NCBI GenBank assembly: GCA_963724015.1
Contig: CAVRTM010000004.1
Location: 310,001 to 374,000, forward strand
Length of the DNA stretch: 64,000 bases
Origin: CAVRTM01 sp963724015
Lineage (GTDB): Bacteria; Actinomycetota; Actinomycetes; Actinomycetales; Dermatophilaceae
Direction of reading: 5' to 3'
Shown here: positions 42,086 through 49,709 of the stretch, one piece after another
How positions within the stretch are numbered: the stretch's first letter is position 1
Layout: every line of letters begins with the position of its first letter
Made by a program: the position numbers and the translations under genes
The notes under the pieces: generated by a model
The model's input: only the letters and a program-made list of their open reading frames with translations
Database searches by the model: none
What the model was told of the DNA's origin: nothing

Positions 42086-42580
42086 TCAGGGCACGTACGG
42101 CGTGGCCTTGAGGACCTTGACCTGCAGCTCCTTGCCGTTGGGGGCGGCGTAGGTCGCGGACGCGCCGACCTTCTTGCCCATGATGGCGGCGCCGAGCGGG
42201 GACTTCTCGCTGTAGACCTCGAGGCCGGAGCCCTCGGTGATCTCGCGGCTGCCGAGCAGGAACGTCATCTCGTCACCGAGCAGGTTCACCGTCACGACCA
42301 TGCCGGGGCCGACGGTGCCGTCGTCCTTGGCCGCCTCGCCCACGGTCGCGGTCTCGAGCAGCTGGGTGAGCTGGCGGATGCGGGCCTCCATCTTGCCCTG
42401 CTCCTCCTTGGCCGCGTGGTAGCCGCCGTTCTCCTTCAGGTCGCCCTCGTCGCGGGCCGCCTCGATCTTCTTGGCGATCTCGCTGCGGCCTTCGCCGGAG
42501 AGCTGGTCCAGCTCACCCTTCAGGCGGTCGTACGCCTCCTGGGTCAGGTAACTCGCCGAGGTGGTCGCGGTGTCGCTCAC
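42086..42580 (-). CDS. greA: Transcription elongation factor GreA
   Basis: 164 residues from GTG 42580 with aggag 6-10 nt upstream. It stimulates cleavage of backtracked RNA by RNA polymerase. The N-terminal coiled coil carries the catalytic acidic tip in AARDEGDLKENGGYHAAKE. The C-terminal FKBP-like domain has the GREA signature YSEKSPLGAAIMGKKVGA. Length and both signatures are standard. Followed by a strong hairpin terminator, so it is probably monocistronic. Confidence 0.97.
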   Translation of the reverse strand: MSDTATTSASYLTQEAYDRLKGELDQLSGEGRSEIAKKIEAARDEGDLKENGGYHAAKEEQGKMEARIRQLTQLLETATVGEAAKDDGTVGPGMVVTVNLLGDEMTFLLGSREITEGSGLEVYSEKSPLGAAIMGKKVGASATYAAPNGKELQVKVLKATPYVP

Positions 42581-42707
42581 GTCAAACTCCTAGCTGGTCA
42601 AGGGGTGGCCCGGCGTCCGCAGGGGCGGCCGGCCGGTGCCAAAGAAAGGGGGTCCGGACCTCGATCGGTGGAGATCGCGCGGTCCAGACCCACGGTGCTA
42701 AAGGAAC

Positions 42708-42713
42708 AGTCTA
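42708..42713 (-). promoter_or_regulatory. Putative greA -10 box (TAGACT)
   Basis: On the minus strand TAGACT lies about 128 nt before the greA GTG. It is a common actinobacterial -10 hexamer. The leader of about 120 nt contains gatctccaccgatcgaggtc, which can fold into a small hairpin. No clear -35 is visible. Confidence 0.4.
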
Positions 42714-42772
42714 CCCAGTGGGCCGTGGATCGAGCCATCCTTCGGGCACCTTCCTGCCCCGGCGCCGTCGGC

Positions 42773-43215
42773 TCAGCGCTGGCCGGCAGGCAGGACGCTG
42801 CAGGTCTGCACCTCGCCGGTCACGGCCTTCGTGGTGGTCTTCACCAGCGTGACGCGGTGCACCGAAGCCTCCCCGCCGGCCGGGATGGTGACCGTCACCG
42901 CCCCGACGGTGCCGTGGTGGATGTCGAGGGCGCGCACGACGCAGGACACGTCGCGGTCGGTCGGGCGGTGGACGTCGTACGTCACGCTGAGGCTGCGGTC
43001 GGTCGACGTGCGCGTAGCCGAGGTCGGTCCACGTGACCTGGCCGAGCGTGCTGGCCAGCCCCCACCAGATGGCCAGGGCCGTGCCGAGCAGGCACCCGAC
43101 GACAGCCGACGACCCACCACTTGGCGGTGCCGGGAGCCGGGCGGGGGAGCGGCACGGGGAGACCTTCCGTCGGGGCGCCCGCAGGCACGGTGACATGATG
43201 AGGGACGAGATCCAT
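42773..43215 (-). CDS. DUF4307 family single-pass membrane protein, frameshifted
   Basis: About 146 residues after removing two insertions (near 43108 and 43005). A Pro-rich cytosolic N-terminus is followed by one transmembrane helix (VVGCLLGTALAIWWGLAST). The extracytoplasmic domain reads LSVTYDVHRPTDRDVSCVVRALDIHH and ends TCSVLPAGQR. This is the DUF4307 layout that lies between greA and mca in many actinobacteria. The function is unknown. ATG 43215 is chosen because it keeps the basic/proline N-terminus. Confidence 0.82.
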
Positions 43216-43270
43216 CGTCGATGAGCCATTGTCGGTGATGACCGGTTCGAGAACGTGGGCAGGTGTGCTG

Positions 43271-44207
43271 GTGGGTGAACGACTGCGGCTGATGGCGGTG
43301 CACGCGCATCCCGACGACGAGTCCAGCAAGGGCGCGGCGACGATGGCGAAGTACGCCGCCGAGGGAGTCGACGTGCTGGTGGTCTCCTGCACGGGCGGTG
43401 AGCGGGGCGACGTGCTCAACCCGGCGTTGCAGCACGACCCCGAGATCCTGCGCAACATGCCGGAGGTGCGCCGCCGCGAGATGGCCAAGGCGCAGGAGAT
43501 CCTCGGCGTGCAGCACCGGTGGCTGGGGTTCGTCGACTCGGGACTGCCCGAGGGCGACCCGCTGCCGCCGCTGCCCGAGGGCTGCTTCGCGCTCGAGCCG
43601 ATCGAGGTGACCACCGAGGCGCTGGTCCGGGTCATCCGCGAGTTCCGCCCGCACGTCATGACGACGTACGACGAGAACGGCGGCTACCCGCACCCGGACC
43701 ACATCATGTGCCACACCGTCTCGATGTCGGCCTTCCGCAGCGCCGCCGACCCCGACCGCCCACCCGCACGCGGGCGAGCCGTGGCAGCCGCTGAAGATCT
43801 ACTACAACCAGACGATGAGCAAGGGCCGGATCGTCACGTTCCACGACGCGATGGAGGCGGCCGGCCTGGAGTCGCCGTACACGGAGTGGATCAAGCGCTG
43901 GGAGGACCGCGGCGAGCGGACCATCACCACGCGGGTCCACTGCGCCGACTACTTCCCCCAGCGTGACCAGGCGCTGCTGGCGCACGCGACCCAGGTCGAC
44001 CCCGACGGCACGTGGTTCATGGTGCCGCTGGACATGCAGCGCGAGATCTGGCCGACCGAGGACTTCGAGGCGGCGCTGTCCTACGTGCCCGTCACGCCGG
44101 TCGAGGACGACCTGTTCGCCGGGCTCGGCTCTGCGGAGGAGGCCACCGCGCTCGCGACGAGCTCCGGCCTCTCGATCGCCTACGACGGCACGGAGGACCA
44201 GCCGTGA
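43271..44207 (+). CDS. mca: Mycothiol S-conjugate amidase Mca, frameshifted
   Basis: About 312 residues after removing one insertion near 43760. It hydrolyses mycothiol-toxin conjugates for export as mercapturic acids. The zinc-binding LmbE/PIG-L motif is LMAVHAHPDDESSKGAA, with the third ligand in YPHPDHIMCH. VSCTGGERGDVLNPAL and MTTYDENGGYPHPDH match Mca rather than MshB. GTG 43271 is one of several possible starts (GTG 43265 and ATG 43238 are in frame). Mycothiol is restricted to actinobacteria, which supports the phylum call. Confidence 0.94.
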
Positions 44208-44429
44208 ACACCCCCAGCACCTCCGTCGGGCCCGGCCTGGGCGGGTTCATCGCCTTCTTCCTGCTCGCGATCGCGCTGTGGCTGCTCATGCGCAACATGA
44301 ACAAGCGGATGCGCCGGATGACCTACCGCGAGGAGCAGGAGGCCGCGGCCAGGGCCGACGCGGGGCGAGGCGCCGGCGGCGCGGGACCGACGGGCGCACC
44401 GAGGGCCGGGCCGCGGACAGCACCGGTGA
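44204..44429 (+). CDS. Small single-pass membrane protein downstream of mca, frameshifted
   Basis: About 74 residues. The GTG start overlaps the mca stop (GTGA). It has one transmembrane helix (GGFIAFFLLAIALWLLMRNM) followed by a basic, amphipathic cytosolic tail (NKRMRRMTYREEQEAAARA). A single insertion near 44366 brings the frame to TGA 44427-44429. Without it the frame would run into the downstream repeats, which is less likely. I do not recognise a function. The coupling to mca suggests co-expression. Confidence 0.65.
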
Positions 44430-44511
44430 CGAGGGCCCGATGGGGCCCCGCCACGACCGCTCCGGTCCGGGCGGGACCGGTCCGGTCGACCCCGGCGCCT
44501 GACGGCCCACA

Positions 44512-44612
44512 CCCCGCAGACCTGGTGGTTCTGCGGGGTGGCACCCCGCAAACCTGGTGGTTCTGCGGGGTGGTTTCCCGCAACCTGGTGGTTCTGCGAG
44601 GTCGGCCCACCG
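44512..44612. repeat. Three tandem repeats of about 32 bp
   Basis: The core cctggtggttctgcg occurs at 44521, 44553 and 44584 (spacing 32 and 31 bp). Between copies, ccccgca and tgcgggg arms can pair, so each unit can also fold as a small hairpin. The array lies between the convergent small membrane protein and hemolysin III genes and may act in termination. Confidence 0.75.
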
Positions 44613-44636
44613 GTTCAGCCGGCGGTCGGACGGAGG

Positions 44637-45335
44637 TCAGGTCGCGGTGGTGTGGCCGTAGACGGCCAACGAGACGGCGATGTAGTGGACGGCGAACGCG
44701 GCCACCGTGAACACGTGGAAGATCTCGTGGAAGCCGAACCACCGCGGCGAGGGGTTGGGCCGCTTGGTCCCGTAGACGACCGCGCCGAGGGTGTAGAGCA
44801 GGCCGCCGACCGCGATGAGCGTGACCACCGCCGCGCCGCCGCCGCGGTAGAGCGGCTCGAGGTAGAAGACGGCGACCCAGCCCAGGGCGACGTAGATCGG
44901 GGTGTAGAGCCAGCGCGGCGCCCCGACCCAGAAGACGCGGAAGAGCACCCCGCCGACGGCGCCGGCCCAGGCGATGAGCAGCAGCGAGCGGGACTGCCCC
45001 TCGGGCAGCAGCAGCAGCGCGAAGGGCGTGTAGGTCCCGGCGATGATCAGGAAGATGTTGGAGTGGTCCAGGCGCTTGAGGACGCCCTCCAGCCGCGGCG
45101 ACCACGTGCCCCGGTGGTAGACCGCCGAGGTGCCGAACAGCAGCGCCGCGGTGAGCGCGAAGACGGCCGCCCCCACCCGCGCCTTGGTCGTCGGCGCGAG
45201 GGCGACCAGGACGATGCCGGCAGCCAGGGCCAGCGGGAACATGCCGGCGTGGATCCAGCCGCGCAGCCGCGGCTTGACGACGGCGACGGCGGCCTCGAGC
45301 GGGCTGCGGTCGGCGGGGTCGGTGGGGATCGGCAT
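44637..45335 (-). CDS. Hemolysin III (PAQR/YqfA) family membrane protein
   Basis: 232 residues from ATG 45335. Seven transmembrane helices with the PAQR/hemolysin III signatures: RGWIHAGMFPLALAAGIVLV, GTSAVYHRGTW (SAxYHR), RLDHSNIFLIIAGTYTPFAL (LDH..I), YTLGAVVYGTKRPNPSPRW and FGFHEIFHVFTVAAFAVHY, which hold the conserved His/Asp metal ligands. Relatives affect membrane fluidity or act as hydrolases on lipids. No Shine-Dalgarno precedes the ATG. A TACGC palindrome lies just upstream. Confidence 0.93.
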   Translation of the reverse strand: MPIPTDPADRSPLEAAVAVVKPRLRGWIHAGMFPLALAAGIVLVALAPTTKARVGAAVFALTAALLFGTSAVYHRGTWSPRLEGVLKRLDHSNIFLIIAGTYTPFALLLLPEGQSRSLLLIAWAGAVGGVLFRVFWVGAPRWLYTPIYVALGWVAVFYLEPLYRGGGAAVVTLIAVGGLLYTLGAVVYGTKRPNPSPRWFGFHEIFHVFTVAAFAVHYIAVSLAVYGHTTAT

Positions 45336-45347
45336 GGCGTCACGATA

Positions 45348-45382
45348 ACTTACGCGAGCGTAGGTTTCGTAGTCGTAGGTTC
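45348..45382 (-). promoter_or_regulatory. Operator-like palindrome and -10 upstream of hemolysin III
   Basis: On the minus strand the sequence reads cctacgactacgaaacctac, then gctcgcgtaagtt. It contains the perfect dyad TACGC-tc-GCGTA and two further ctacg half sites, the type of site bound by TetR-family regulators. TAAGTT overlaps the right arm and could be a -10 about 13 nt before the ATG. The element lies within the 3' end of the FeS-BCP gene. Confidence 0.5.
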
Positions 45383-46866
45383 GGTGGGGGCGGCCGCTGA
45401 CGGCGTGCTCGGCGAGCAGCCGGTCGAGGTCCTTGAGCCGGTCCAGGCCGCGCACGGCCTGCCGCATCCGCGGGTTGGCCTCGAACCGCGCGCGGTGCCG
45501 CGCGAGGAACACCCAGTAGCCGGCCGTCATCGGGCAGGCACGCTCGCCGACGCGGATCTTGGGGTCGAAGACGCAGCCGCCGCAGTGGTCGGTCATCGTG
45601 GACAGGTAGTTGCCGCCGGCGACGTACGGCTTGGTGGCCATCATGCCTCCGTCGGCGTGCTGGGACATGCCGACCACGTTGGGCACCATGACCCAGTCGT
45701 AGCCGTCGACGAAGCTGCGGTGGAACCAGTCCGTGACGGCGAGCCGGGTCCCAGCCGCGCTGCTGCGCGTAGTTCCCGAGCACCATCAGCCGCGGGATGT
45801 GGTGGGTCCAGCCGGTCTCGCGCACCGAGGTCAGGGCGCTGGACACGCACGCGGCGCGCGTCCCGGTGGGGTCCAGCTCCTCGAACCACGCCGGTATGGC
45901 GCCGCGCGCGCCGAGCTCGTTGCGCCCGCGGTAGTCCTGCCCGAGGTGCCAGTAGAGGTGCCACACGTAGTCGCGCCAGCCGACGACCTGGCGGATGAAC
46001 CCCTCCACCGAGGCCAGCGGTGCGGACCCGCGGCGGTAGGCGTCCTCGGCGGCCTGGGCGACCTCGACCGGGTCGAGCAGCCCCAGGTTCATCGGCGCCG
46101 ACAGCAGCGAGTGCGCCATCCAGCGGTCGCCGCCCATGACGGCGTCCTCGTGGCGGCCGAAGGCGGGGAGCCGGTGCTCGACGAAGTCGTCCAGGGCGGC
46201 CAGCGCCTCGGCGCGGGTGGCGGCGAACAGGCGTGGCCCGTCCTCGCCGACCATGGCCACCCCCTCGGCCGCCCAGCGGTCCAGGTCCTCCCGGACCTCG
46301 GCGTCGACCTCGTCCTCGACCGGCCAGCGGGGCTCGGGCACACCGAGGGTGTCCTGGCCGCGCGGCGGCGGCTCGCGGTTGTCCGCGTCGAAGTTCCAGC
46401 GGCCCCCCTCGGGCTCCGGCCCCTCCATCAGCAGGCCGAGCCGCCGGCGCGAGTCGCGGTAGAAGTCCTCCATCAGCAGCCGTCGCCGCGCGCGGCCGGC
46501 CGCCCAGGTGGTGAAGTCGGCCCGGCTGGTCGCGTAGCCGCGAGCGGGCAGCCGGGCGATGTCGCGCTCCTCGCACAGGCCGTTGACCAGGTGCAGTGCC
46601 GCCCAGCTGGTCGGCTGGACGACGTCGAGCGGCCCGTCGACGCCGGCCAGGGCCTCGCGGTAGGTGCCGGACCGGACGTAGGTGCAGCGGTCGCCCAGCT
46701 CGGCAGCGCGGTGGCGCATCGCCGAGAGCACCAGGTGGGCCTTCTGCCGGTGGAACCGGCGGCGGGCGAAGACGCGCCGGGACTCCACGAGCAGCACCTG
46801 CTGGCTGTCGTCGTCCAGGAAGTGCGGCCCGAGCTGGTCCCCGAACAGCCACCGTCGCCGGGTCAT
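45350..46866 (-). CDS. FeS-BCP/PhrB-type photolyase-cryptochrome-like protein, frameshifted
   Basis: About 504 residues after removing two insertions (near 45762 and 45390). The N-terminus RRRWLFGDQLGPHFLDDDSQ is the deoxyribodipyrimidine-photolyase-related domain. EGFIRQVVGWRDYVWHLYW and THHIPRLMVLGNYAQQ are the FAD-domain blocks. The C-terminal MSQHADGGMMATKPYVAGGNY plus CGGCVFDPKIRVGERACPM hold the [4Fe-4S] cysteines of bacterial (6-4) photolyases. It probably repairs (6-4) photoproducts or senses light. The predicted stop TAA (45350-45352) lies inside the hemolysin operator palindrome. Confidence 0.92.
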
Positions 46867-46977
46867 GTCGGCAGCGTAGGCGCCCGTGGGCCCGGGCGCC
46901 TGCGGAGCGTCCGGCCGCCGCGCGCACCGGCCCGGGAGTACGGTGGTCGCGATCTCTCGTGCCGAGGAGGCTGGCCT

Positions 46978-47739
46978 GTGGGGCTGCGGAACCTGCTGTA
47001 CGGCGCCTACGAGCGACGGCTCGCCGCCCGCCTCCCGGCAGGCAGCCTCCCGCGCCACGTGGGCGTGATGCTCGACGGCAACCGGCGCTGGGCGCGGGCC
47101 AACGGCGCCAACACCGAGCAGGGCCACCAGGCCGGCGCCGACAACATCCTGCCGCTGCTCGGGTGGTGCGAGGACGTCGGCGTCGAGGTGGTCACCCTCT
47201 GGCTGCTGTCCACCGACAACCTCAACCGGCCGGCCGCCGAGCTGACCCCGCTGCTGTCGATCATCGAGGCGGTCGTCACCGACCTCGCGGCCGAGGGCCG
47301 CTGGCAGCTCAACCCGGTCGGCGCGCTGGACCTGCTGCCGGCGCCGACCGCGCACCGGCTCAAGGACGCCGCCGACCTGACCCGCGGGGTCGAGGGCATG
47401 ATCGTCAACATCGCCGTCGGCTACGGCGGGCGCCGCGAGATCGCCGACGCGGTCCGGTCCCTGCTGCAGGAGCAGGCCGCCAAGGGCACCTCGATCGAGC
47501 AGCTCGCCGAGGTGCTGGACGTCGAGCACATCGCCGAGCACCTCTACACCAAGGGCCAGCCCGACCCCGACCTGGTCATCCGCACCTCCGGCGAGCAGCG
47601 GCTCGGCGGGTTCCTGCTCTGGCAGAGCGCGCACAGCGAGTTCTACTTCTGCGAGGCGTTCTGGCCCGACTTCCGGCACGTGGACTTCCTGCGGGCCCTG
47701 CGCGCCTACGCCGAGCGCGAGCGGCGCTTCGGGTCCTGA
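46978..47739 (+). CDS. uppS: Isoprenyl transferase (undecaprenyl/cis-prenyl diphosphate synthase)
   Basis: 253 residues from GTG 46978, with gaggagg 8-14 nt upstream. A cis-prenyltransferase: HVGVMLDGNRRWARANG holds the DGNRRWA motif, then VEVVTLWLLSTDNLNRPAAE and the C-terminal DPDLVIRTSGEQRLGGFLLWQ with the RTSGE motif. It makes a Z-polyprenyl diphosphate for cell-wall lipid carriers. Actinobacteria often have two; the short-chain Z-FPP type (Rv1086-like) and the long-chain type cannot be told apart here with certainty. An intact frame. Confidence 0.93.
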   Translation: MGLRNLLYGAYERRLAARLPAGSLPRHVGVMLDGNRRWARANGANTEQGHQAGADNILPLLGWCEDVGVEVVTLWLLSTDNLNRPAAELTPLLSIIEAVVTDLAAEGRWQLNPVGALDLLPAPTAHRLKDAADLTRGVEGMIVNIAVGYGGRREIADAVRSLLQEQAAKGTSIEQLAEVLDVEHIAEHLYTKGQPDPDLVIRTSGEQRLGGFLLWQSAHSEFYFCEAFWPDFRHVDFLRALRAYAERERRFGS

Positions 47740-47766
47740 GCGAGCTGCACCCGCGCGTGCACCTGT

Positions 47767-47786
47767 GGCGGCCGGCTCCGGCCGCC
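47767..47786 (+). terminator. Hairpin terminator after uppS
   Basis: Perfect 9-bp arms (ggcggccgg at 47767-47775 and its complement at 47778-47786) around a 2-nt loop, 27 bp past the uppS stop. It separates uppS from the long phoH leader. Confidence 0.6.
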
Positions 47787-47841
47787 GGGGCACCGGGGAC
47801 GACGCGCCGGGAAAGAACTCACGAGCACGCGCCCGCCGTCG

Positions 47842-48015
47842 TAACGTAAGTCCTGACGCCGGGCACCTGTCCGGCGTTCGGGAGGCCACCAGATGGAGCG
47901 ACTGCAGCTCCGGGCGGAGGGCCGGCACCGGTCCCACCGTCTCGTGGGGGCACGGTCCCGGCACCTCGCCTGCGAGTAGGCACAGCCGGTTGGGCTGCGC
48001 CGAGGGAGTCGCACC
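47842..48015 (+). promoter_or_regulatory. phoH promoter and structured 5' leader
   Basis: TAACGT (47842-47847) is a plausible -10. From about 47855 to the ATG the sequence can fold into a series of stems: acgccgg/ccggcgt (47856-47862 and 47871-47877), ggagc/gctcc (47895-47899 and 47907-47911), cccac/gtggg inside gccgg/ccggc (about 47921-47963), and cagcc/ggctg near 47982-47996. There is no open reading frame in this leader. I could not match it to a riboswitch class I know. Confidence 0.45.
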
Positions 48016-49395
48016 ATGGCCACGACCCGTCGTTCGTCGACCAGCTCACCCGCTGCAGCCGCCCGCACGCCCGCCGGTGACACCACCGGACCGGCCGCGC
48101 CCGCGGCGACCAAGACGTTCGTCCTCGACACCTCCGTCCTGCTGTCCGACCCGCGCGCGATGCTGCGCTTCTGCGATGCCGACGTCGTGCTCCCCGTCGT
48201 GGTGGTGACCGAGCTGGAGGCCAAGCGCCACCACCCCGAGCTGGGCTACTTCGCCCGTCAGGCCCTGCGGCTGCTGGACGACCTGCGGATCAGCGAGGGC
48301 CGGCTCGACGCCCCGGTGGCGGTCGGCGGCCACGGCGGCACCCTGCACGTCGAGCTCAACCACAGCGACCTGCTCGCGCTGCCCGCCGGCTTCCGCCTCG
48401 GCGACAACGACAGCCGGATCCTGGCCGTGGCCCAGAACCTCGCGCTCGAGGGGCGCGACGTCACCGTGGTGAGCAAGGACCTGCCGATGCGGGTCAAGGC
48501 CTCGGCGGTCGGCCTCGACGCCGAGGAGTACCGCGCCGACACCACCGTCGACTCCGGCTGGACCGGGATGACCGAGCTCGACGTCAGCGTCGAGCAGATG
48601 GACGCGCTGTACGACGAGGGCCGCGTCGAGCACGAGGTCGCCCGGGAGCTGCCCTGCCACACCGGCGTCGTGCTGCTCAGCCCGCGCGGCAGCGGCCTGG
48701 GCCGGGTGGGCGCCGACAAGACCATCCGGCTGGTCCGCGGCGACCGCGACGCGTTCGGGCTGCACGGGCGCAGCGCCGAGCAGCGGATCGCCCTGGACCT
48801 GCTGCTCGACCCCGACGTGGGCATCCTCAGCCTGGGCGGCCGGGCCGGCACGGGCAAGAGCGCCCTGGCGCTGTGCGCGGGCCTGGAGGCGGTGATGGAG
48901 CGGCGCCAGCACCGCAAGGTCGTCGTCTTCCGCCCGCTGTACGCCGTGGGCGGCCAGGAGCTGGGCTACCTGCCCGGCAGCGAGTCCGAGAAGATGGGGC
49001 CCTGGGCCCAGGCGGTCTTCGACACCCTCGGCGCGCTGGTCTCCAGCGAGGTGGTCGAGGAGGTGATCGACCGGGGGATGCTCGAGGTCCTGCCGCTCAC
49101 CCACATCCGCGGTCGCTCCCTGCACGACGCCTTCGTCATCGTCGACGAGGCCCAGTCACTCGAGCGCAACGTGCTGCTGACGGTGCTGTCCCGGATCGGC
49201 CAGAACTCCAAGGTGGTCCTCACGCACGACGTCGCCCAGCGCGACAACCTGCGGGTGGGCCGGCACGACGGCGTGGCGGCCGTCATCGAGGCGCTCAAGG
49301 GCCACCCGCTGTTCGCCCACGTCACGCTCACCCGCAGCGAGCGCAGCCCGATCGCGGCGCTCGTCACCGAGCTGCTGGAGGGCCTCGAGGTCTGA
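48016..49395 (+). CDS. phoH: PhoH family protein with N-terminal PIN domain (PhoH2)
   Basis: 459 residues, intact. A disordered Ala/Thr tail of about 35 residues precedes a PIN nuclease domain: FVLDTSVLLSDPRAMLRF, VVVVTELEAKRHHPELGYFA and LGDNDSRILAVAQNL carry the acidic metal site. The C-terminal PhoH ATPase has Walker A LSLGGRAGTGKSALALCAG, then the switch region LPGSESEKMGPWAQAVFDTL and Walker B AFVIVDEAQSLERNVL. The PIN-PhoH fusion is an RNA helicase/RNase (PhoH2-type). gagggag precedes the ATG. Confidence 0.95.
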   Translation: MATTRRSSTSSPAAAARTPAGDTTGPAAPAATKTFVLDTSVLLSDPRAMLRFCDADVVLPVVVVTELEAKRHHPELGYFARQALRLLDDLRISEGRLDAPVAVGGHGGTLHVELNHSDLLALPAGFRLGDNDSRILAVAQNLALEGRDVTVVSKDLPMRVKASAVGLDAEEYRADTTVDSGWTGMTELDVSVEQMDALYDEGRVEHEVARELPCHTGVVLLSPRGSGLGRVGADKTIRLVRGDRDAFGLHGRSAEQRIALDLLLDPDVGILSLGGRAGTGKSALALCAGLEAVMERRQHRKVVVFRPLYAVGGQELGYLPGSESEKMGPWAQAVFDTLGALVSSEVVEEVIDRGMLEVLPLTHIRGRSLHDAFVIVDEAQSLERNVLLTVLSRIGQNSKVVLTHDVAQRDNLRVGRHDGVAAVIEALKGHPLFAHVTLTRSERSPIAALVTELLEGLEV

Positions 49396-49575
49396 GCCGT
49401 CTACGTCACAAACCTCCGTTCGTCCACAGTCCCCCGTCTCTTGTGTGCAGCCTCACAAGCGGCGGGGGTTTGTGCGCAAATGAGACGGTTTGGCCGTGAC
49501 TGGTGGGACTGATGTGACTGATGTGACGACTCACAGACGTGGCCGATTTGGCTTCCGGAGAGCCGGCCGTCAAGG

Positions 49576-49604
49576 TTGACCACATCAGATCTCGGTTTCA
49601 TAAC
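49576..49604 (+). promoter_or_regulatory. Sigma-70-type promoter of the transglycosylase gene
   Basis: -35 TTGACC (49576-49581), a 17-bp spacer, and -10 CATAAC (49599-49604). The -35 has 5 of 6 and the -10 has 4 of 6 consensus bases. Transcription should start near 49611, giving a leader of about 99 nt. Confidence 0.65.
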
Positions 49605-49671
49605 GCCGGAGCAACGAAGCTTTCGGTCCCGGGTCCTCCCGGGTCGTCGGCGTTGACGTCATCCGCGTGCT

Positions 49672-49700
49672 GGGCCATCCCTCGGGTGGCCCTTTCTCTT
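49672..49700 (+). terminator. Terminator-like hairpin inside the transglycosylase leader
   Basis: The stem gggcca/tggccc (49672-49677 and 49687-49692) has an inner ccc/ggg and is followed by tttctctt (49693-49700). It sits before the start codon of the gene it would terminate, which is typical for attenuators and riboswitch expression platforms. Confidence 0.5.
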
Positions 49701-49709
49701 GGAGGCTGC

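Larger units (their letters stand above)
49396..49709. promoter_or_regulatory. Regulatory region and leader of the transglycosylase gene
   Basis: A 314-bp gap with no credible gene. From left to right: repeated gatgtgact/actgatgtg units at 49496-49530 ending in tgtgacgactcaca, a near-consensus promoter at 49576-49604 (separate entry), a cccgggtcctcccggg hairpin (49628-49643), and a terminator-like stem (49672-49692) followed by tttctctt directly before the ggagg ribosome site at 49701-49705. The arrangement suggests transcription attenuation. Confidence 0.5.

Noticed and set aside
44637..45689. A fusion of photolyase-like C-terminus to hemolysin III
   Set aside because: The single 350-residue frame arises from an inserted base; the next frame stops at TAA 45350-45352 and hemolysin III has its own ATG and upstream operator-like site.
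49605..49709. c-di-AMP (ydaO) riboswitch before the transglycosylase
   Set aside because: The gene type fits, but I could not find the conserved core of that class; kept only as an unassigned attenuator-like leader.
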